Origin: Anaerostipes sp.
GTDB taxonomy: Bacteria; Bacillota; Clostridia; Lachnospirales; Lachnospiraceae
Assembly: GCA_028697725.1 (NCBI GenBank)
Contig: JAQVEG010000004.1
Span: 43,500 to 100,977 of the forward strand
Direction of reading: 5' to 3'
DNA length: 57,478 bases
Made by a program: the position numbers and the translations under genes. This document shows, in pieces, positions 9,683 to 17,778 of this stretch. Under the pieces are notes generated by a model that was not told the origin of the DNA, did no database searches, and saw only the letters and a program-made list of their open reading frames with translations. How positions within the stretch are numbered: position 1 is the first letter of the stretch; each line of letters begins with the position of its first letter.

Positions 9683-11683
9683 ATGAAAAGTAATTACAAA
9701 AATCTTTTTAGCCCATTAACAATTAAGAATATGACTTTAAAGAATAGAGTTATGATGATGCCTATGGGTACAAACTACGGGCTGCAAAATGGAGAAATGA
9801 GTTTTCTTCATATTCAGTATTATGCAGAGAGAGCAAAAGGTGATGTAGGTCTTATTATGGTGGAGAATGCAAGTGTTGACTCTCCAGAAGGATCTAATGG
9901 AACAACTCAAATCAGAATTGATCATGACAACTTTATGCCAAGATACTTTAAATTCTGTGAAACAGTACACTCTCATGGAGGATGTCTTGGAATTCAGCTA
10001 AACCATGCTGGTGCTTCTGCTCAATCAGCACGAATTAATATGCAGCCAGTTTCTGCTTCTAATATTCCATCCAAAGAAGGCGGAGAAATTCCTCGCCCAT
10101 TAACAGTAGAGGAAATTCATAGAATTGCAAAGAAATTCGGAGAAGCTGCAAAACGTGCTCAAACATGTGGTTTTGACTGTGTTGAAATTCACGCTGGACA
10201 TTCTTACTTATTAAGCCAATTCTTATCTCCACTTACAAATGACAGAACAGATGAATTTGGAGGAACTCCTGAAAATCGTGCTAGATTCACAAAATTAGTT
10301 GTGGAAGAAGTACGTAAGCAAGTTGGACCTATGTTCCCTATTTTCATTCGTTTAAGTGCAGAAGAATTAATGGAAGGTGGAAATACTTTAGATGACTGTA
10401 TTGAGTACCTTCAATACTTCCAAGACGAAGTTGATGCATTTGATGTATCTTGTGGATTAAACGGAACCATTCAATATCAAATTGATTCAAACTTCTTAGA
10501 AGACGGATGGCGTTCTTACATGGCAAAAGCAGTCAAAGAAAAATACAAAAAACCTTGTGTAACTATGGGTAACATTAGAGATCCTAAAATTGCAGAAGAT
10601 ATTCTAGCTCGTGGAGATGCCGATTTAATTGGTATGGGACGTGGATTAATTGCTGATCCTCACTGGGTATCAAAAGTTGAATCTGGACACGAAGAGGATA
10701 TTCGTAAATGTATCTCTTGTAATATTGGATGTGCTGGAAACCGTATCGGTGGTAACCGACCAATTCGTTGTACTGTAAACCCTGAAGTATTTTATGATGA
10801 TGCTTACAGAAAAGAACAGATTAAGAAACCATGTAATGTAGTTGTCATTGGTGGTGGAACTGCAGGTCTTGAAGCTGCTTGTACTGCTGCTGAAGTTGGA
10901 TGTACTACATTCTTATATGAAAAGAAAGATAACCTTGGTGGACTTGCAGCTGAGATTTCAAAGATTCCAGATAAAAAACGTTTAGGTGATTTCCCAAAAT
11001 ATTTAGAAACTCGTGCTTCTAAGTTGTCAAACTTATTTATTTTCAAAGGACACGATGCAAATGTGAATATGATTAAGAACCTTAATCCAAACATTATTGT
11101 AAATGCTACTGGTTCTAATCCACTCCTTCCACCAATCAAAGGATTACATGACTTTATTGACAAAGAAGGTTCTAAAGTAAAATCAATTCTTGGAATGATT
11201 AACAACTTAGATGCATATGCAAACACTGATTTAAACGGCAAGAAAGTTGTTGTTGTCGGTGGTGGTGCTGTAGGACTTGATGTTGTTGAATACTTTGCTC
11301 CAAAGGGTGCTAAAGTTAGTATCGTAGAAATGATGCCTGTCATTGGTAAGGATTTAGATCCAGTATCAAAATCAAGCACAAAAGAATTAATGGAAAAATA
11401 TAACGTAAACCAAATGCCAAATACTGCTCTTCAAGAAGTAAAAGCAGATGCATTTACAGTGAAAGTTAATGACGAAATTAAAGATTTAGACTTCGATTAT
11501 GGATTTGTCTGTCTTGGTATGAAAGCCAACGCTCCAATTTATAACGATATTAACGAAGCATTTGCTGATACTGATGTTAAGATTATAAACATTGGTGACA
11601 GTGTTCGTGCTCGTCGTATCATCGAAGGTACTGCAGAAGGTAGAAATCTTGTAACAGTTCTTAAAGATTTAGATTACCTATAA
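9683..11683 (+). CDS. Fe-S/flavin ene-reductase 1 (OYE/FadH/BaiCD family)
   Basis: 666 residues. The N-terminal Old Yellow Enzyme barrel (about 1-335, FMN) contains the substrate-site segment EIHAGHSYLLSQFLSP. Cysteines 343, 346, 350 and 363 form the C-x2-C-x3-C-x12-C iron-sulfur motif of 2,4-dienoyl-CoA reductase and the bile-acid reductases. A C-terminal FAD/NAD(P)H domain follows, with dinucleotide loops VVVIGGGTAGLEAA and VVVVGGGAVGLDVV. Such proteins reduce C=C bonds conjugated to a carbonyl. In this cluster 3-dehydroshikimate, a conjugated enone acid, is a chemically reasonable substrate; that is inference. Own promoter carrying the shared cluster box. Confidence 0.9.
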   Translation: MKSNYKNLFSPLTIKNMTLKNRVMMMPMGTNYGLQNGEMSFLHIQYYAERAKGDVGLIMVENASVDSPEGSNGTTQIRIDHDNFMPRYFKFCETVHSHGGCLGIQLNHAGASAQSARINMQPVSASNIPSKEGGEIPRPLTVEEIHRIAKKFGEAAKRAQTCGFDCVEIHAGHSYLLSQFLSPLTNDRTDEFGGTPENRARFTKLVVEEVRKQVGPMFPIFIRLSAEELMEGGNTLDDCIEYLQYFQDEVDAFDVSCGLNGTIQYQIDSNFLEDGWRSYMAKAVKEKYKKPCVTMGNIRDPKIAEDILARGDADLIGMGRGLIADPHWVSKVESGHEEDIRKCISCNIGCAGNRIGGNRPIRCTVNPEVFYDDAYRKEQIKKPCNVVVIGGGTAGLEAACTAAEVGCTTFLYEKKDNLGGLAAEISKIPDKKRLGDFPKYLETRASKLSNLFIFKGHDANVNMIKNLNPNIIVNATGSNPLLPPIKGLHDFIDKEGSKVKSILGMINNLDAYANTDLNGKKVVVVGGGAVGLDVVEYFAPKGAKVSIVEMMPVIGKDLDPVSKSSTKELMEKYNVNQMPNTALQEVKADAFTVKVNDEIKDLDFDYGFVCLGMKANAPIYNDINEAFADTDVKIINIGDSVRARRIIEGTAEGRNLVTVLKDLDYL

Positions 11684-11719
11684 AAGATTGCTTTTCCTTA
11701 TAAGTTTATAGATATAGAT

Positions 11720-11751
11720 GAAACGCACAGCTAATTTTAGTTGTGCGTTTC
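11720..11751. terminator. Bidirectional terminator between ene-reductase 1 and sigK
   Basis: Stem GAAACGCACA / TGTGCGTTTC (11720-11729, 11742-11751) with an AT-rich loop. It is followed by TCTTT rightward and is preceded by the ene-reductase stop by 36 bp. The last codons of sigK lie inside the hairpin. Confidence 0.7.
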
Positions 11752-12375
11752 TCTTTGTATCATCATTTCAGACAATATACGAATTCCTTTTTTCTCAATC
11801 CGGCTTACATATGATCTGGATATTCCAAGAATTTTAGCTACTTCTTTCTGGGTTTTTGGCTCTAACCCATATAATCCATATCGATAAATTAATGTTGTTT
11901 TTTCTCTTGATGGTTCCATTTGATTTAACAAATGATATAAAACTAAAACCTGTTCCTTTTGTTCTAACTGTTCAACAATATTTTCTTCATAAGTTCCCAG
12001 AATATCTAATAGATTAATTTCATTTCCTTCTTTGTCAATTCCAATAGGGTCATAAATTGATGTGTCTTTGGCACACTTTTTTTCTTGTCTCAATAACATA
12101 AGAATTTCATTTTCAATACATCTTGCTGCATATGTTACTAGTCTGCTTTTCTTATCCATATTAAATGTATTAATTGCCTTTATAAGTCCAATGGTTCCAA
12201 CAGAAATCAAATCTTCTTTATCACGATCATAATTATAATATTTTTTAACAATGTGTGCCACCAGCCTTAAATTATGCTCTACTAGTAGATTTCTAGCATT
12301 GATATCTCCTAATTGGCTCAGCTTCAAATAGTGTTGTTCTTCTTCCTGTGTAAAAGGGTTCAGAAATGTCTGCAA
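11737..12375 (-). CDS. sigK: Sporulation sigma factor, SigK type, without pro-sequence
   Basis: 212 residues of a sigma-70 protein of the sporulation SigE/SigK class. Region 2 (HNLRLVAHIVKKYYN, DLISVGTIGLIKAINTF, YAARCIENEILMLLR) and region 4 (QKEVAKILGISRSYVSRIEKKG) are intact. A TTG at 12375 is preferred since GGAAGG lies 8-10 bp upstream; a TTG at 12393 lacks a well-spaced site. The protein starts QTFLNPFTQEEE almost directly at region 1.2/2, so there is no long hydrophobic pro-sequence like that of Bacillus pro-SigK, as in C. difficile. It would direct late mother-cell sporulation genes. Convergent with ene-reductase 1. Confidence 0.88.
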   Translation of the reverse strand: MQTFLNPFTQEEEQHYLKLSQLGDINARNLLVEHNLRLVAHIVKKYYNYDRDKEDLISVGTIGLIKAINTFNMDKKSRLVTYAARCIENEILMLLRQEKKCAKDTSIYDPIGIDKEGNEINLLDILGTYEENIVEQLEQKEQVLVLYHLLNQMEPSREKTTLIYRYGLYGLEPKTQKEVAKILGISRSYVSRIEKKGIRILSEMMIQRETHN

Positions 12376-12403
12376 GAGAATAGCACCTTCCAAGCCTTTT
12401 TAT

Positions 12404-12430
12404 TATTGTATGAAACAATCTGATAAAAGT
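12404..12430 (-). promoter_or_regulatory. Mother-cell (SigE/SigK-like) promoter of sigK
   Basis: Minus strand CATACAATA (12412-12404) fits both the SigE -10 (CATACANT) and the SigK -10 (CATANNNTA). An AC dinucleotide lies 16 bp upstream (12430-12429), as expected for the minimal SigK -35. It sits 28 bp before the chosen start codon. Confidence 0.6.
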
Positions 12431-12440
12431 GCTTATTCAC

Positions 12441-12479
12441 AAAAAAAACAGAGAACACAATAATATGTTCTCTGTTTTT
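12441..12479 (-). terminator. Terminator of the TRAP transporter operon
   Basis: Stem AAAACAGAGAACA / TGTTCTCTGTTTT (12445-12457, 12466-12478) followed leftward by a run of eight T residues on the minus strand, just past the stop of the solute-binding gene. Confidence 0.92.
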
Positions 12480-12501
12480 GATATCTTGTATTCTTGATAT
12501 T

Positions 12502-13533
12502 TTAATGCTTTGAAGTGCTGTTTTTCATGTATAAATCAAATAATTCTTTTCCAGACTGCTTTTGAATTGAGTTATATACATTAGAACTACTCTCCTGCAT
12601 CTTCTTCCATGTAGCTTTGTCTACTTGCACGATTTCCATTCCATCCTTTGTCAACTCAGAAACTCTTTTATCTCTTCTTGTATCCGCTTGTGATCTTGCA
12701 GTTTCCTGAGCAATCTTTGATGCTTCACGTACAATTTTTTGCTGCTCTGGCTTTAATCCTTTGTAAAAAGAGTCACTTACAATTAAAGAAATATAATCTG
12801 GAACCGCATTGGTTTCAATGACTTTCTTTTGCTGCTCATATAATTTTGCACTTACAATAATTTCATATGCGTTCTCTTGAGCATCAATAGTTCCTTGTTG
12901 AAGTCCAATATAAACTTCACTAAATGACATTGGTGTTGGGTTGGCTCCAAGAGCCTTCCAGAATTGAATATGGAAATTATTCTCCATGGTACGAATCTTT
13001 TGTCCTTTAAAACTTTCATATCCAGTAAATTCCTTCTTTGTTGTCATAACACGAAATCCCTGGTCACCAAATGCCAGAAGCTGATATCCTGCATCTTTAT
13101 ATATGTCTTTGATTTTAGATAAAAACTCAGGATCATCCACTGCTTTTCTTGCCTGTTCAATAGTATCAAATGCACAAGGAGAATCAAAAACACAAAGCTG
13201 AGGCATAAATGATACTTGAGTTGCTGGAGATTGTACAACAAATGGAATATCTCCATCTTTACAACTCTCTAATAACTCTCTATCTCCTCCTAGTGTACTA
13301 TTTGAATAAACTTGAATCTTCATCTTTCCATTACTTAATTTTTTTACTTGCTCTGCAAATGTAACTGCAAATACATTGGTAATGGTATCATCTGTACTAC
13401 ATGTTGCCAATGGCCATGCATAGGTCTGCTCTTTCTCCTCATTATTTGCTTTGCTTTTCTTACTACAGCTTGTTGTTACCATCATGGCACCACAAGCAAG
13501 AGTCAAGATTAAAAGTAATTTTATTTTTTTCAT
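12502..13533 (-). CDS. TRAP transporter solute-binding lipoprotein (DctP family)
   Basis: 343 residues. The signal peptide ends in the lipobox VTTSC (Cys 23), so the protein should be lipid-anchored outside the membrane. The body has DctP landmarks: VQVYSNSTLGGDRELLE-like ISNP segment (KIQVYSNSTLGGDRELL), GFRVMTTKK, and the substrate-carboxylate region FKGQKIRTMENNFH with its arginine. It captures an organic acid for the adjacent membrane subunits. The genomic setting points to quinate or shikimate, but the ligand is not proven. Last gene of dctQ-dctM-dctP, 15 bp after dctM. Confidence 0.92.
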   Translation of the reverse strand: MKKIKLLLILTLACGAMMVTTSCSKKSKANNEEKEQTYAWPLATCSTDDTITNVFAVTFAEQVKKLSNGKMKIQVYSNSTLGGDRELLESCKDGDIPFVVQSPATQVSFMPQLCVFDSPCAFDTIEQARKAVDDPEFLSKIKDIYKDAGYQLLAFGDQGFRVMTTKKEFTGYESFKGQKIRTMENNFHIQFWKALGANPTPMSFSEVYIGLQQGTIDAQENAYEIIVSAKLYEQQKKVIETNAVPDYISLIVSDSFYKGLKPEQQKIVREASKIAQETARSQADTRRDKRVSELTKDGMEIVQVDKATWKKMQESSSNVYNSIQKQSGKELFDLYMKNSTSKH

Positions 13534-13548
13534 TCTAGTGACTCCTTT

Positions 13549-14838
13549 CTACAGTAAACACAAACAAATTTGTGGAACAAATGTAATCAGTAACAATGCA
13601 ATTAAGAAATATCCTATCATTGGAAGTACCTTTTTAGATATCACTGTAACTGGAATATCCGTCAAGGAACTTGCAATAAATAGATTGACTCCAATTGGCG
13701 GTGTTACAAATCCAATCGCCAAGTTTACTACCATAAATACACCAAAGTGAATTGGATTAACTCCAATTCCAACCATAATCGGCATTAGAATTGGTGTTAA
13801 AATCAAGATGGCCGGGGTTGTATCCATAACCATACCAACTAATAGCAATACAATATTTACAATGATTAAAATTAAGATTTTACTTGAGAAATTATCTAAA
13901 ATCCATGCACTGATAATCTGTGGTACCTGCATCAAAGTCAATACTCTTGAAAATGCTGTAGATGCTGACAAAATAAACAAAATTGGTGCATATGTTTTGA
14001 TACCTTCTCTAAATACGCCTAATACTTCACTCACTGGCAATGATTTGTATACATAAATACTAATAATCAAAGAGTAAAATACAGAAATTACTGCTGCTTC
14101 TGTTGGTGATGTTACTCCTGAATAAATACATCCTAAAATAATAACTGGAGAAAGCAAAGCAAAAAAACTTTCCTTAAATACTCCAACGATTCCTTTTTCG
14201 TGCAGGGCATCAACATGGGCATTGATCTTTTCTTTATCTTCTCCATGTCTCTTACAATAGAAAATCGCGTATATCATGAGGAAACAACCAATCATAACTC
14301 CTGGTACAATTCCAGCTAGAAAAACATCACTTACAGATTCTCCAGATGCCATACCAAACATAATAAATGGAATACTCGGCGGGATAATAACTCCTAAACT
14401 TCCTGCAATGGCAACCATAGCAGTTACAAACTGTTTGTCATACCCTAACCCTACCAAAATAGGAATTGTCATACTTCCAACCGCTGCTACTGTTGCGATT
14501 CCTGATCCTGAAATAGCACCATAGAACAAACAAGTAATAATAACGGCACATGGAAGTCCGGCTGTTCTCTTTCCTATAAAAAATGCAAATAGGTTAAATA
14601 GTCTCTTTGAAATTCCACCACGTGCCATAATAATTCCAGATAAAACGAACATTGGCACTGCAAGTAATGGAAAACTGTCTAAACCTCCAAACATAGAACG
14701 GATGACATAGGTTGCACTTGCTGTAAAAGATGAATCAAATATACTTGGTAAAACAGACACGATTCCTAATGAAATAGAAATAGGTACTGATAAAAGCAAA
14801 ATAACAAAAAATAATATAAATACAACTCCTGGTGACAT
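13549..14838 (-). CDS. TRAP transporter large permease (DctM family)
   Basis: 429 residues, usual length, with about twelve to thirteen hydrophobic segments. Landmarks are FVLSGIIMARGGISKRL near residue 65, GSGIATVAAVGSMTIP, and the late FVTPPIGVNLFIASSL segment, all typical of the Na+/H+-coupled DctM subunit. AAAGGAGG precedes the ATG. It starts at the base directly after the small-permease stop, indicating translational coupling, and imports the organic acid captured by the DctP protein. Confidence 0.95.
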   Translation of the reverse strand: MSPGVVFILFFVILLLSVPISISLGIVSVLPSIFDSSFTASATYVIRSMFGGLDSFPLLAVPMFVLSGIIMARGGISKRLFNLFAFFIGKRTAGLPCAVIITCLFYGAISGSGIATVAAVGSMTIPILVGLGYDKQFVTAMVAIAGSLGVIIPPSIPFIMFGMASGESVSDVFLAGIVPGVMIGCFLMIYAIFYCKRHGEDKEKINAHVDALHEKGIVGVFKESFFALLSPVIILGCIYSGVTSPTEAAVISVFYSLIISIYVYKSLPVSEVLGVFREGIKTYAPILFILSASTAFSRVLTLMQVPQIISAWILDNFSSKILILIIVNIVLLLVGMVMDTTPAILILTPILMPIMVGIGVNPIHFGVFMVVNLAIGFVTPPIGVNLFIASSLTDIPVTVISKKVLPMIGYFLIALLLITFVPQICLCLL

Positions 14839-15333
14839 TTATTTTGCCTCCTTTCCTAAATGAATCAGTGTCTTAATCCGAAGAATCAATTTCTCGGCTA
14901 GTCGAAATACACATAAAGAAAAGCTGAAAATTGTTGCAAATTGAATCAAGTAAATAGGAATTCCACAGGCTGGACTCAACTGTTTACTCACAATTGCTGA
15001 AGACACATACTTATATGCAAAAGGTATCATATAAGCAAAAAATATAAGTTCAATTACATAAGTGAAAGCTTTCACAATGTGAAATAGTCTTTCTGGCAAC
15101 AAACGTACCAATTGATCAATCTTTACAGATACTCCATTTTTAATACAAAAACTCGCACTTAAAAATCCTGACCAGATAAATAAGTAACGTGTAATCTCCT
15201 CTGACCAAGATAACGAAGATGAAAATACATATCTAGCAGTAACCTGTAATCCCATAATAATCATCATAATAACTAAAAATACTACTAATACTGCCTCTTC
15301 AAAATACTGATCTAACCACTTTAATACTCGCAT
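14839..15333 (-). CDS. TRAP transporter small permease (DctQ family)
   Basis: 164 residues with four membrane segments and the family motif ARYVFSSSLSWSEEITRYLFIW. It couples the DctP receptor to DctM. The ATG at 15333 is chosen because GAGAGGA lies 6 bp upstream; an earlier in-frame ATG (15348) lies on the wrong side of that site. First gene of the operon, transcribed from the promoter at 15428-15457. Confidence 0.93.
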   Translation of the reverse strand: MRVLKWLDQYFEEAVLVVFLVIMMIIMGLQVTARYVFSSSLSWSEEITRYLFIWSGFLSASFCIKNGVSVKIDQLVRLLPERLFHIVKAFTYVIELIFFAYMIPFAYKYVSSAIVSKQLSPACGIPIYLIQFATIFSFSLCVFRLAEKLILRIKTLIHLGKEAK

Positions 15334-15427
15334 TTTGTTTCCTCTCATTCATAGTTTAGTATATCTGGTTCGTTAATTATCAAACAAACCAAGACAAAAA
15401 AAACGACTCACTATTCTCACTTCTTCA

Positions 15428-15468
15428 ATTATAACCTCTATGTTCAATTTAGTCCAATGCATAGTTTA
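15428..15468 (-). promoter_or_regulatory. TRAP operon promoter with AAAC-N6-TTG box
   Basis: Minus strand: TAAACTA (15468-15462), TGCA, TTGGAC as -35 (15457-15452), 18-bp spacer, TATAAT (15433-15428). Upstream, AACTAT occurs twice more and a TGCATA-GTT-TATGCA dyad (15457-15471) surrounds the left part of the box, suggesting activator half-sites. Confidence 0.6.
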
Positions 15469-15531
15469 TGCAAAACTGATAGTTTTTTTGTATGCATTTA
15501 TAGTTTAAAACTTTAGAGGAAGAATTTGATG

Positions 15532-15559
15532 AAAAAAGAGAGACCTAAAAGATCTCTCT
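15532..15559 (-). terminator. Terminator of the ene-reductase 2/aroE/MFS operon
   Basis: AGAGAGA / TCTCTCT stem (15553-15559, 15537-15543) followed on the minus strand by six T residues, 24 bp beyond the MFS stop. Confidence 0.85.
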
Positions 15560-15582
15560 ATATTCCATCATTGAAAGACTGA

Positions 15583-16869
15583 TTATAGAGCGCTTTCTCC
15601 GAAAATCTTCTTATATTGACCTACTAAGAATAATGAACTTAAAATAGCTAATACTGCAAATACTAACAACATTCCCATTAATGTGTAGATCGCTGCTGAT
15701 TCTCCAGATGCTGAAGTTAATTTAGCTGCTACAACTGGAATAAGGTAACTTGCTGCACCCATAAATGTGTAATAGATACCTGTATTTCTTCCCTTTGGTC
15801 CTGGATTAAATTCTTGAACAACACCAAGTCCTGTTTGAAGTGCTCCACCTGAAGCGAAGAATCCTAACAATGCAATTGCTACGTAAATGACAGTTAACTG
15901 ATGTACAAACAATACTAATAACAATGCAATTGCTGTCATAACAGAATCGACTAAAATAACCTTTAATGGATTCCATTTTAATTTTGCCATCATGAATGCC
16001 CAGAAAATAACTGCTGCCAACGAACCTAATGTAAAGATTGATGTTAAACTAGCTGCCTGCATTTCTGTTAAACCACAATAAGCAAATCCAAATGCTTTTG
16101 TATATTGCTGTGCTCCATACATAATTGCCATACATAAGAAGGCATAGAACATAACTAAGAATTTAACAAATGTAGATGGCTTTACTAACATTTTAGCTTT
16201 TGCCGCTTCAATTTCAGCCTTAATCACATCTCCATCTTCACTCTTTGATTGAGCTGCTAATTTCTTTTCATCGTCATATACAAACGGTGCGATGATTGCA
16301 ATAATTAAACATACAACAGATAAAACTACTGGTAAGATAACTGACATTTTCCAATTTCCTGCTGTTGCCATTTGTACTACAAACAATGGATAAATCATTC
16401 CTGATAATGATACAAAGAACTTAATTCCAATTAATGCTGCTCCTGGTGCTTTTGGATAAGCTTCTTGTACTGCTGGATATCCTGATGCATCCCAGAATCC
16501 TGAAGTTGCTACTCCAGCTAAAAATGCTGAAACAGTTGCTACTGTAGCACTCTTTGTTGTAAGTAATAATATGAAACAAATGATATAAAGGAATGCTCCA
16601 GTAATCATCATTTTCTTACGTCCGATTTTGTCAGAGATTTCTCCACCAATCCAAACGCTAATAAATTTACCTAATCCAGTTGCAGCAATTGCTGTACTAA
16701 CTGCTGCAATACCAGCTGCATATGCTGCTGAATCTGGATTTCCCATTTTAAATCCCCATTGAATTGCAAAATTAACATTGTTTTGTCCTAAAATCAGTGC
16801 CTGAATACCATGTGTAAAGTAACACATATAAACACAGATAATCGACAAAAGATACTTCTTTTCTTTCAT
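15583..16869 (-). CDS. MFS transporter, probable hydroaromatic acid permease
   Basis: 428 residues with about twelve membrane segments. The MFS loop 2-3 signature is seen as GGEISDKIGRKKMMITGAF near residues 75-93, and a charged central cytoplasmic loop lies near residues 205-235. It is the last gene of the operon TIM-barrel protein, ene-reductase 2, shikimate dehydrogenase, MFS. That setting suggests uptake of quinate or shikimate, or export of an end product; the sequence alone does not decide. Confidence 0.85.
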   Translation of the reverse strand: MKEKKYLLSIICVYMCYFTHGIQALILGQNNVNFAIQWGFKMGNPDSAAYAAGIAAVSTAIAATGLGKFISVWIGGEISDKIGRKKMMITGAFLYIICFILLLTTKSATVATVSAFLAGVATSGFWDASGYPAVQEAYPKAPGAALIGIKFFVSLSGMIYPLFVVQMATAGNWKMSVILPVVLSVVCLIIAIIAPFVYDDEKKLAAQSKSEDGDVIKAEIEAAKAKMLVKPSTFVKFLVMFYAFLCMAIMYGAQQYTKAFGFAYCGLTEMQAASLTSIFTLGSLAAVIFWAFMMAKLKWNPLKVILVDSVMTAIALLLVLFVHQLTVIYVAIALLGFFASGGALQTGLGVVQEFNPGPKGRNTGIYYTFMGAASYLIPVVAAKLTSASGESAAIYTLMGMLLVFAVLAILSSLFLVGQYKKIFGESAL

Positions 16870-16883
16870 TTCATTTTCTCCTC

Positions 16884-17756
16884 TTATTGTTGTTCCGCCT
16901 GGAATTTAGCATAGTCTTCTAAAGGCATTTCTTTTCCTACGAATAATTCATAGTTTACTGCTCCTTGTTGCAATAACATACCTTTTCCACCAATTGCTTT
17001 ACATCCTGCTTCTTCTGCTTCTACTATCATTTTTGTCTTTTCTGGGCTATATACCGTATCAGCTACTACTAAATCAGAACGGAATAAAGATTTATCTACT
17101 AATGTCACTTCATCGTGTGGTTTCATACCCATGATTGTTGCATTGATTACAACATCACAATTATTTACTGCATCAGCCAAAGCTTCTTTGTTGTCAAGAT
17201 CTTCCACTGTAACAAGACATTCTGGACATCGATCTGCCAATTTTGCTTTTGTACTTTCTGCTCTTTCATAAAATTCATCTTTGATATTAAAGATTTTAAC
17301 TTCTTTTGCACCATCTAATGCTAATTGTACCTGGATTGCTGTTGCTGCTCCACCAGCTCCTAAGACAACTGTCTTTTTACCCTTAACGTCAACTCCATTT
17401 ACTTCAAGGTTCTTAACAAATCCAACTCCATCTGTAATATGTCCTGTAATAACTCCTTCGTCATTTACAAACACATTACAAGCACCAATAATTTCTGCTG
17501 CTGGAGATAATTTATCTACAAGTTCAGCTGCAATATTCTTACATGGCATTGTGAAGTTTCCTCCACGCATATTAAATAATCTAATTGCTTCAAATGTCTT
17601 AGGCATCTGTTCCACATTTACGTCAAATGCTAGATAAGCATAATCTAAATCATCATGTTGAAAACTAAAGTTGTACATTGCAGGTGATCCTGAATGTCCC
17701 ACTGGAGTTCCAAAAAGTCCCATTAAACCAGTATGTCCTGAAATTCTTTTTTCCAT
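16884..17756 (-). CDS. aroE: Shikimate/quinate dehydrogenase, YdiB-like
   Basis: 290 residues. Substrate-binding serines are in GHSGSPAMYN, the catalytic lysine in NFTMPCKN, and the catalytic aspartate in ITDGVGF. The Rossmann loop is VLGAGGAATAI. After the second strand the sequence is IFNIKDEFYERA, resembling YdiB (NAD-tolerant, accepts quinate) more than the Asn-Arg-Thr NADP site of biosynthetic AroE. It oxidises shikimate and/or quinate to their 3-dehydro forms. The ATG at 17756 follows TGGAGGA; a TTG at 17771 precedes that site. Co-transcribed with an ene-reductase and a transporter, which argues for a catabolic role. Confidence 0.9.
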   Translation of the reverse strand: MEKRISGHTGLMGLFGTPVGHSGSPAMYNFSFQHDDLDYAYLAFDVNVEQMPKTFEAIRLFNMRGGNFTMPCKNIAAELVDKLSPAAEIIGACNVFVNDEGVITGHITDGVGFVKNLEVNGVDVKGKKTVVLGAGGAATAIQVQLALDGAKEVKIFNIKDEFYERAESTKAKLADRCPECLVTVEDLDNKEALADAVNNCDVVINATIMGMKPHDEVTLVDKSLFRSDLVVADTVYSPEKTKMIVEAEEAGCKAIGGKGMLLQQGAVNYELFVGKEMPLEDYAKFQAEQQ

Positions 17757-17778
17757 TATATTTTCCTCCAAATATTAA

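Noticed and set aside
10804-11379. 191-residue frame antisense to ene-reductase 1
   Set aside because: It runs opposite the coding strand of a clear gene, has no ribosome site and low-complexity Pro/Ser/Thr composition typical of a shadow frame.
12394-12501. Skin-like element interrupting sigK
   Set aside because: The sigK frame is continuous from region 2 through region 4 and the flanking hairpin is an ordinary terminator.
15349-15427. Small gene or RNA in the leader of the TRAP operon
   Set aside because: No frame with a ribosome site and no stable hairpin seen; appears to be ordinary 5' leader.
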